Shown one piece after another: positions 57,234 through 64,000 of a stretch of DNA of 64,000 nt; position 1 is the stretch's first letter, and each line of letters starts with the position of its first letter. The notes under the pieces are model-generated. The model ran no database searches and was not told where the DNA came from. It worked only from the letters and a program-made list of their open reading frames with translations. A program made the translations under genes and the position numbers. The stretch spans positions 558,001-622,000 of the forward strand of contig CAWUHX010000031.1 of the NCBI GenBank assembly GCA_963922205.1. The letters run 5' to 3'. The DNA is from Romanomermis culicivorax. Its lineage: Eukaryota; Nematoda; Enoplea; Mermithida; Mermithidae.

Positions 57234-57786
57234 TAGTTTATTAGAAAATGCCCTGATGGGGCACAAAAAAAGAAGAATATACTTGCTTGGATAGTTGCCG
57301 AGCTAGAAAAAGACTAGATTTTTGAGAACTTGGGTTAAAGTTGGAAAAAATTCACTTACGTTATATTGGATTTTCATTCTTTCTCAAAAAAAAATTTGTC
57401 ATGTCTGTGAAAAAGTATATTCTGCAGCATCGTGCATTTTGTCCGTCCCCTGGCATCAACTACAGTAAAATTTTTCTATATAAAAATTATATGCACATGA
57501 CTTCACATGTAAAGAAATGGTAAACCAATAGCATTCTAACTCCTGACCGATTCAAACTTCTGCCTCTCACAATAGCTGAAAAATGGTGATGTAGGCATAT
57601 TATAGTCATAATCTCGACATGAGCTCGTTATAGTCCTGACGACATTCAAATTATACAGAACTTGAGATCAAACCGAGTCACCTTTTTGTTCGAGACTATC
57701 TGGCTTAGACCCCTTTAGCGAACTGGGCCTTGGTTACTTACGGAGTGAATTCTATGCCATGTGTTATATAAAATGAGTGAATCATG
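57234..57786. mobile_element. E-family element, internally deleted copy E2
   Basis: It begins with the terminal repeat (57234-57430), then the CCCCTGGCATCAACTACAG side of the interior, then a short form of the TGGGCCTTGGTTAC block. It jumps to ACTTACGGAGTGAATTCTAT, which in E1 lies after the SINE (39183). The opposite terminal repeat is missing. Confidence 0.65.
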
Positions 57787-58075
57787 GGTGGCGTGATAGC
57801 GTCAACTTATAATATACTTGGCCCGAATTTCATGTCCCCCTTCTAGAGCCAAAACGGTAGCTAGAACCTTCCGGTTTTCTTCATAATTTCAGACATAGGG
57901 GCAAACTATGGGATGCCTTTTGTCATTTCGCCTCTATCTGCAAGTCGTGCTCGGTGGGGCCCCAAAAACATGCAAAAAACGCACTTTTTAAGGGCCCCCA
58001 GTTCTGCCATGCTCTGCAATGGGTGTGCCATATGCAAGCTCCATACTTGGGCATAAGCATCTTGGAGGTGCAATC
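57787..58075. repeat. Dispersed block shared with 25262-25560
   Basis: Shares TATAATATACTTGGCC, GAGCCAAAACGGTA, GGGGCAAACTATGGG and TCGGTGGGGCCCCA with the other copy, in the same orientation, next to E-family sequence in both places. It may be an element of its own or part of a larger E/F composite. Confidence 0.6.
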
Positions 58076-58289
58076 TCAAATGCGAATTTTCATTTTTTTA
58101 AATCGGCCTCAATTCAATTATACAGTGATCCAAAGTCCCAAAAACCGCGAAATTTGGCAATTTTGTTATATAAAACTTACGGCTTCAAAAAAGTATTTTT
58201 TGCAGCAAAATGCACTAACGGTGCCAGAATTTTTTGCAGTTTCAATTGAACCGGTAGTTTTATTGGGATTTTAGGGGTGTAAGGGTTTT

Positions 58290-59215
58290 CGATCATGGGG
58301 AATTCAATGGACGCAGTCACTTTACAAAAAAATCAATATGAATCTAAATAAAGGTATTCCTGCGATATTTTGGAGAAAGGGTTTTCGATCATTGGGAATT
58401 CAATGGATGCGACCAGTTTACACAAAAAAATATCCCAGGTGTAAACAGGCGTATTTTTGCAATTTTTTGGGGAAAGGGGTTTTTGACTGCGGGGAATTCA
58501 TTAAATGCGGTCGCTTTACACAAAAAACTATCCCGAGTGTAAACAAGCGTATTTCCGTGATTTTTTGGCGGCAGGGGTTTTCGACAGTGGGGAATTCAAT
58601 AAATGCGGTTACTTTATACAAAAAATTATTCCGGGTGTAAAAAACGTATTTTCCTGATTTTTTGATGGCAGAGGTTTTCGACCACGGGGTATTCAATGGG
58701 TGGTCACTTTACAAAAAAAGCCATTAGGAATGTAAATAAAGGTATTCCCGTGATATTTTTGAGGTAGGGGCTTCCGAGCATTCAGAATCAATGTATGTGG
58801 TCACTTTACACAAAAAATTATCCCGTGTGTGAACAAACGTATTTTTTTAATTTTTTGGTGGAAAGGGATTTTCGACCGCGAGGAATTCAATGGATGTGAT
58901 CACTTTACACCAAAAATTATCCAAGGTGGAAACAAGTGTATTTTTGCGATTTTTTATGGGGAGAGGTTTCCAGCTATGGAGAATTCGATAGATGCAGTCA
59001 CATCACACAAAAAATTATCCTGAGTGCAAACAAACGTATTTCCGCGATTTTTGGGGGAAATGATGTCTGACCATGGGGAATTCAATAGATGCAGTCACTT
59101 TACACAAAAAAATTTTTCCGGTGTGTGAACAAAGGTATTTCTGCGATTATTTAGGTCTCGGGGTTCTTCACAATGGGGAATTCAATAGATATGGTCACTT
59201 TACACTCTTTTTACA
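58290..59215. repeat. 98-bp satellite, about ten units (left F1 arm)
   Basis: GAATTC or a one-base variant recurs at 58300, 58396, 58494, 58592, 58689, 58784, 58883, 58981, 59078 and 59178, so the unit is 95-100 bases. Each unit has ACTTTACACAAAAAATTATC, GTGTAAACAAGCGTATTT and GGGGTTTTCGAC landmarks. Confidence 0.9.
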
Positions 59216-59385
59216 ACGTGTTTTAAGTACGATGCGGTTTACTTATCTTTTACTTGTACCCAAAGCGAGAATTCATAGCTTTTCTATTGTCTCATTGATG
59301 TGAAGGTGACCAAGTTTAAAACTTCAATGTGCTTCTATGAAGATTTTCATGCATGGTTGAGGAGAAAGACAAGAAAGAGTTGGAC

Positions 59386-60184
59386 TACTTTATTAGAAAA
59401 TGCCCCGATGAGCAGAAAAAAGAAGAATATACTTGCTTGGATACTTGCCAAGCTGGAAAAAAGAGCGGACTAGATTTTTGAGAACTTGAGTTAAAGTCGT
59501 AAAAAATTCACAATTGTTATATTGTATTTTCATTCTTTCTCATTAAAAAATTTTCCATGTCCGTGAAAAAGTATATTCTGCAGCTGAGTGCATCAACACA
59601 CTTTCCAACCATACATGTGCATCTCCAAAATTTTTCACAGGGGTGGGACCCTGTTTTTTTGGCTTTTTTTGAGACGAAAAATTCAAAAAAAGTAGGCCAA
59701 CAAATTTTTGTATAACAAATTTTCCAGTCTCAAAACTCTTGAGTAGTTTAAGCCCCCAAGTCCCCCTGACACATCTGTGCTTCCAATCGCGTTGAACTTT
59801 TTTACTAAATTTAGTGACAATAAAACAGGAATCAACTGTGGGAAAATAACACATAAAATCCCATTCAGTTTTTTAGAAAAAAAGCTACAGCATAAGGTCG
59901 TCTTTGAACTAAATCGATTGTGTAACATATATTTAATTCAGTCATTTTTTATAAGACATCGTATAGAGGACAAAATACACGATGCTGCAGAATATATTTC
60001 TCCACAGACTTGGAAAATTTTTTTATGAGAAAGAATGAAAATCCAATATAACGCAAGTGAATTTTTTCCAACTTTAACCCAAGTTCTCAAAAATCTACTC
60101 CGCTCTTTTTTCCCGCTTGACATCTATCCAAGCAAGTATATTCGTCTTTTTTCTGCCCCATCGAGGCATGTTCTAATAAACTAG
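59386..60184. mobile_element. E-family element, short copy E3
   Basis: Inverted terminal repeats 59386-59585 and 59983-60184 flank only 400 bases of interior. The interior includes the AGTGCATCAACACACTTTCC side on the left and a GATGCTGCAG junction on the right. Being at the exact centre of F1, it may be an integral part of F. Confidence 0.7.
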
Positions 60185-60429
60185 TCCACCTCTTTTTAGT
60201 GGGCCTCAGCTATGCATGAAAACCTTCGTAGAAGCACGTTGAAGTTATAAATTTAGCCATCTTCACATCAAAGAAACAATAAAAAACAATCCTAATGCTA
60301 TGAATTCTCATTTTCGATAAAAGTAAAAGATGTGTAAACCGCATAGAACTTAAAACACGTTGTAAACATATTGTGAATTGGCCATTTCCTTTGCATTCCC
60401 CATGATCCGGAACCTGTCAACCCAAAATA

Positions 60430-61130
60430 CTCAGAAACACTTTCGCTTAGACATAGAACATTTTTTTGTGGAGTGACTGTGTCCATTGAATTCCCCATGG
60501 TCAGAAACCTCTTACCGCAAAAATCGCTAAAATAAATTTGTATACATTCAATGTATTTTTGTGTGTAAAGTGGTCACATTCATTAAATTCCCCGTGGTCC
60601 AAAACTCCTAGCCCCAAAATTATCACGGAAATACGCTTGTTTTCACCCGAGATAATTATTCATGTAGAATGTCTTCATTTACATTGTGTAAAGTGGTCAC
60701 ATTTACATTGTGTAAAGTGGTCTCAATGGTCAAAAACCGCTTCCTCCATCAAAAATTCAAGGGAGTGTCTTCAATTACATTGTGTAAAGTGACTGTATCC
60801 ATCGAATTCGCTTCGGTCGAAAACCCCTTCCACCAAAAATCACGAAAATACGCTTGGTTACACCCGGGATAATTTTTTGTGTGAAGTGATCACATTCATG
60901 AAATTCCCCGAGGTCGAAAACCTCTTCCACCAAAAAATTACGAAAACACTCTTGTTTACACCGGAGATAATTTTTTGTGTAATGTGACCGCATCCATTGA
61001 ATTACCCGTGGTCCAAAACCCCTCGCCCCAAATAATCACGAAAATACGCTTGTGTACACCCGGAATAAATTTTTTGTGTAAACTGACCGCGTCCATTGAA
61101 TTCGCTTCGGTCGAAACCCCTTAATCCAAA
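60430..61130. repeat. 98-bp satellite, about seven units (right F1 arm, inverted)
   Basis: Inverse orientation of the left array: TTGAATTC-type motifs near 60495, 60590, 60803, 60900, 60998 and 61098, with TTTTTTGTGTAAAGTGA. A 23-base unit (ATTTACATTGTGTAAAGTGG) is duplicated at about 60678-60722. Confidence 0.85.
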
Positions 61131-61210
61131 AATCCCAATAACGCTACTGGTTCAATTGATCCTGCGAAAAATTCGGGCTACAATGCTGCAAATATTTTTT
61201 TGGAGCCGTA

Positions 61211-62265
61211 ATTTCATTCGCTTTTTTCAAGAGGAAATAAATTCTCTCAAGTGGTAACAAATTTTTTCAAGTGGTAACACCTTTTTTTATTTGGTGCTTC
61301 TTATATTCTGCATACTATAGCGCGTTCGGCAGTCCAGGAGCGAACTTACTAACACATCAATCGTTTTTGCTAATACACATTTTTTTCATACAAACTTGCA
61401 AAAGTGCTCGAAAAAATTTACTCGGTCCATAATTGATCTAAAGACCAGCCGATACAAAATGCAATCTTTCACATTCGATAGAATATTCGAGCAACTACAA
61501 TAACTTTAATATGACTAAAGTTCTACCTCCAACATATCCGGAAATATACACAATTTCTGGGGAGTTTAGTGTATAAAATCAGCCTTAATATCAGAAAGAC
61601 TTTCTTCCTTCATCTTTACTGTCTACTCAGTTACATAGTACGAATTACAAACGTCTCATTACAACATAAAAGGAAAAAATAGAAAACTTCATCAATTTGT
61701 CCAATTTTGAAAATTGTTTGAAAAGTTAGCAAAATAAGCCAAATCTTACTTACTTTTTGATCATTTCTAAAAACTGAAATTTCAAAAAATACGGTTTCAT
61801 ATTACATATATATATATATATATATATATATTATGAACACTGTACATATCCTTGAACATCTTTCACATGAATTTTTCCAATTTCAATGTTTCTTCGCCAT
61901 TTCTGAACGTCTCTTGTTTATTATTTGCGGTCAGCGACATCCGACTTTTCCGTTCACCGCTGATTTTCCGATTGATGGAATTGACTTCAACTCTATTTCG
62001 CCGATTAGACACTCTGAACAGTTCAGCCCAAGTGGGTAAAACCGTCCAAAGCCATGAGCTCTTTTTGCGTGAACATTCGATCCATGATCACTTTTCGGAT
62101 TAGGACCATGACGAAAAGCTATGAAGAAAAAAGTTAGAGAAAGTCAGAATTGGAAGAAGTTCAATATTGACACATTGTCAGTCAGGATGTTGGCGTTTTA
62201 AAGCATAAATCCAACATCTTCATCAACGTTACTCAAAGTTCATTTTCAAACTGTAATTACAAAAT
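61211..62265. other. Intergenic, with a TA microsatellite
   Basis: A (TA)n run of about 13 units spans 61805-61831. Two overlapping frames after it (61833-62103) are unrecognised. Nothing else is seen. Confidence 0.5.
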
Positions 62266-63997
62266 AAAGAATTAGAAAATGCCCCGACCGGGCAGAAAAA
62301 AGGAGAATATACTTGCTTGCTTGGATAGTTGCCAAGCTAGAAAAAAGATCGAACTATATTTTTGAGAACTTGGGTTGGAGTTGGAAAAAATTCACTTTCG
62401 TTATACTGGATTTTCATTCTTTCTCAAAAAAAATTTTCCATGTCTGTGGAAAAGTTTATTCTGCAGCTGAGTGCATCAACACACTTTCCAACCAAACATA
62501 AAGATCTCCGAAATTTTGAGGAGAGTACAAGGCTGGACCTTGGTTTTTTGGCGTTTTTTGAGACAACAAATTCAAAAAAAGTTGACCAAAATTTTTTTTC
62601 GTAACAAATTTTCCAGTTTCAAAACTTTTGGGTTAGTTTGTACCCCCATGTCCTCCCTCACACATGTGTGCTTCTAACTGCGTTGAACTTTTTTGCTAAA
62701 TTTAGCGTCAATAAAACACGAATCAAGTGCGGAAAATTGGCACGTGAAATTTCACTCGGCTTTTTTAGAAAGAAAGCTATATCATAAAGTCTTTTTAAAA
62801 CTAAATCGATTGTGCAAGATATGTTTAATTCACTCATTTTACATAACATATCGCATAGGATTCCTTTTATAAGTTCTACTGATTACTAGCTATAAACAAA
62901 TTTATTCTCTTCTATTTAACTATTCAACAAAATAGCATCATTCACAGTTTTTGGATTTAAACAGAAATTAGCAAAACGAGCGCTTTTTGTGGGACGGCAG
63001 ACGGGAAGCAATTTCTCCCATCTCTGTCGCTCTGGTCCTGATTTCAAAAAAGTCGTAATGTTGCAGTGGGAGTGTGAGTAGGGTCGGGGAGAACCGGATA
63101 CGGCATTTGGCGCACACCCCTAATAGGCACGGCTGAACCAGGAGCATTTTTGTATGCTTTACCTTGTTCGCTCATTTGCAGACCAGTGCCCAATGACTGT
63201 AACCAAGGCCCAGTTGCACTAAAGGGGTCTGAGCTCGAGCTCAACATAATCTCGAACAAAAAAGCGATTCGGTTTGATCTCATGTTCGGTGTATTTTGAA
63301 TGTCGTCAGGATCATAACGAGCTCAATGTCGAGATTATCCCCAACTCGAGCTGTGGGGTTGCAATAACATTTTCCCATCATTTTCATATCATTAAAGCAA
63401 ATAAATATAAAAATGTCTGCAATTCTCAAACTCGAACTTACACTTCAGTAGTAGTTAATCCTGAAGTGAGTACTGTTTGTGCACTGGAAGAGAATACATT
63501 GGACATTGCGATTAGCTAAAATTCAGGATCAGCAATTTAATTCCGATGTTGAGATTATCCTCGTGTTGGGTTAGTGCGCCCAACCTCAGGTTTCTTTATA
63601 GTTCTGAAACTGACTATAATATGCCTGCCTCACTAATTTTCAGCTAGTGTGAGATGCAGGAGTTTCGAATCGGTCGGGAGTTTGGAAGCTATTGGTTTAC
63701 CATTTCTTTACATTTGAAATCATGTGCATATAATTTTCATATAGAAAAATTTTGCTGCAGTTAATGCCAGGGGAACGACAAAATGCACGATGCTGCAGAA
63801 TATACTTTTTTACAGAAATGGAAAATTTATTTTGAAAAAGAATGAAAATCCAATATAACGAAAGTGAATTTTTTCCAACTCCAACCAAAGTTCTCAAAAA
63901 TCTAGTTCGATCCTTTTTCTAGCTTGGCAACTATCCAAGCAAGCAAGTATATTCTCCTTTTTTCTGCCCCATCGGGGCATTTCCTAATAAACTAGTT
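62266..63997. mobile_element. E-family TIR element, copy E4
   Basis: 1.73 kb between terminal repeats 62266-62466 and 63791-63997. Orientation is opposite to E1: the AGTGCATCAACACACTTTCC side is on the left and the TTAATGCCAGGGGAACGAC side on the right. It lacks the SINE present in E1, which shows that the SINE is a later insertion. No transposase is recognised. Confidence 0.75.
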
Positions 63998-64000
63998 CAC

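Larger units (their letters stand above)
58130..61210. mobile_element. Giant foldback element F1
   Basis: A nearly symmetric 3.1-kb inverted repeat. Outer blocks 58160-58265 and 61139-61210 are inverted partners. Inside them lie 98-bp satellite arrays in opposite orientation (58290-59215 and 60430-61130), then inverted spacers (59220-59385 and 60190-60350), and in the centre the E-family element E3. The repeat arms form about three quarters of the element. F2 is a second, interrupted copy at 39789-54400. No transposase is visible. Confidence 0.75.

Noticed and set aside
58954-59303. Small ORFs inside the 98-bp arrays as genes
   Set aside because: They repeat with the satellite period and carry only array sequence.
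1-64000. CRISPR array or bacterial operons
   Set aside because: The repeats are tandem satellites without spacers, no cas-like genes occur, and the genes have introns.

Overview
The window looks like repeat-rich chromosomal DNA from an invertebrate animal, most probably a nematode. This rests on AT-rich sequence, tttcag-type splice acceptors, two decayed serpentine-type chemoreceptors, a carboxy-terminal exon of an SLC4 bicarbonate transporter, a galectin-like gene, and a dense layer of nested transposable elements. I could not confirm the species; the nematode assignment is inference from the receptor fragments and intron style.

Layout. 1-6.4 kb holds fragments of host genes on the + strand (short ORF at 443, SLC4 exon at 2062, a possible secreted protein start at 3391, galectin-like exons at 4883-5548), a GC-rich palindromic MITE (4015-4295) and a GATTAAA motif cluster. 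6.4-14.85 kb is a decayed minus-strand Ty3/gypsy element with about 487-bp LTRs. 15-18.7 kb holds coding remnants and a second decayed minus-strand gypsy. 18.7-25 kb holds a SINE fragment, a chemoreceptor pseudogene, MITEs and an LTR-like block. 25-32 kb is a cluster of inverted-repeat elements, a DIRS-type reverse transcriptase remnant, a large foldback and a solo LTR with a 4-bp target duplication. 32-37.7 kb holds a second chemoreceptor pseudogene, a Cys-rich exon and a MITE. From 37.8 kb to the end, two linked repeat families dominate: E (about 200-bp TIRs) and F (a giant foldback whose arms are 98-bp satellite arrays). A multi-exon unknown gene (54658-55941, possibly OB-fold) lies between two F copies.

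The main object is a complete, recently inserted LTR retrotransposon at 40046-53705 (13,660 bp). It has 833-bp LTRs differing at six sites by eye, the 4-bp target duplication ATCT, a G-rich polypurine tract touching the 3' LTR, and an uninterrupted 2,010-residue Gag-Pol. Downstream lies a second uninterrupted reading frame of about 1,350 codons that begins with a DEDDy-type 3'-5' exonuclease domain with all catalytic residues. It is not an envelope gene: I see no signal peptide or membrane segment. Splice signals suggest that it is made from a spliced subgenomic RNA. A donor lies just before the gag start and an acceptor after pol. A second, 230-bp intron joins a 28-codon leader exon to the exonuclease frame with exact phase, and it creates a Met codon at the junction. 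The element is inserted into an F foldback copy, so it is younger than that copy.

How the parts relate: host genes survive mostly as fragments between mobile elements, and the elements are nested. The SINE lies in E, E lies in F, the gypsy lies in F, and the solo LTR lies in the foldback.
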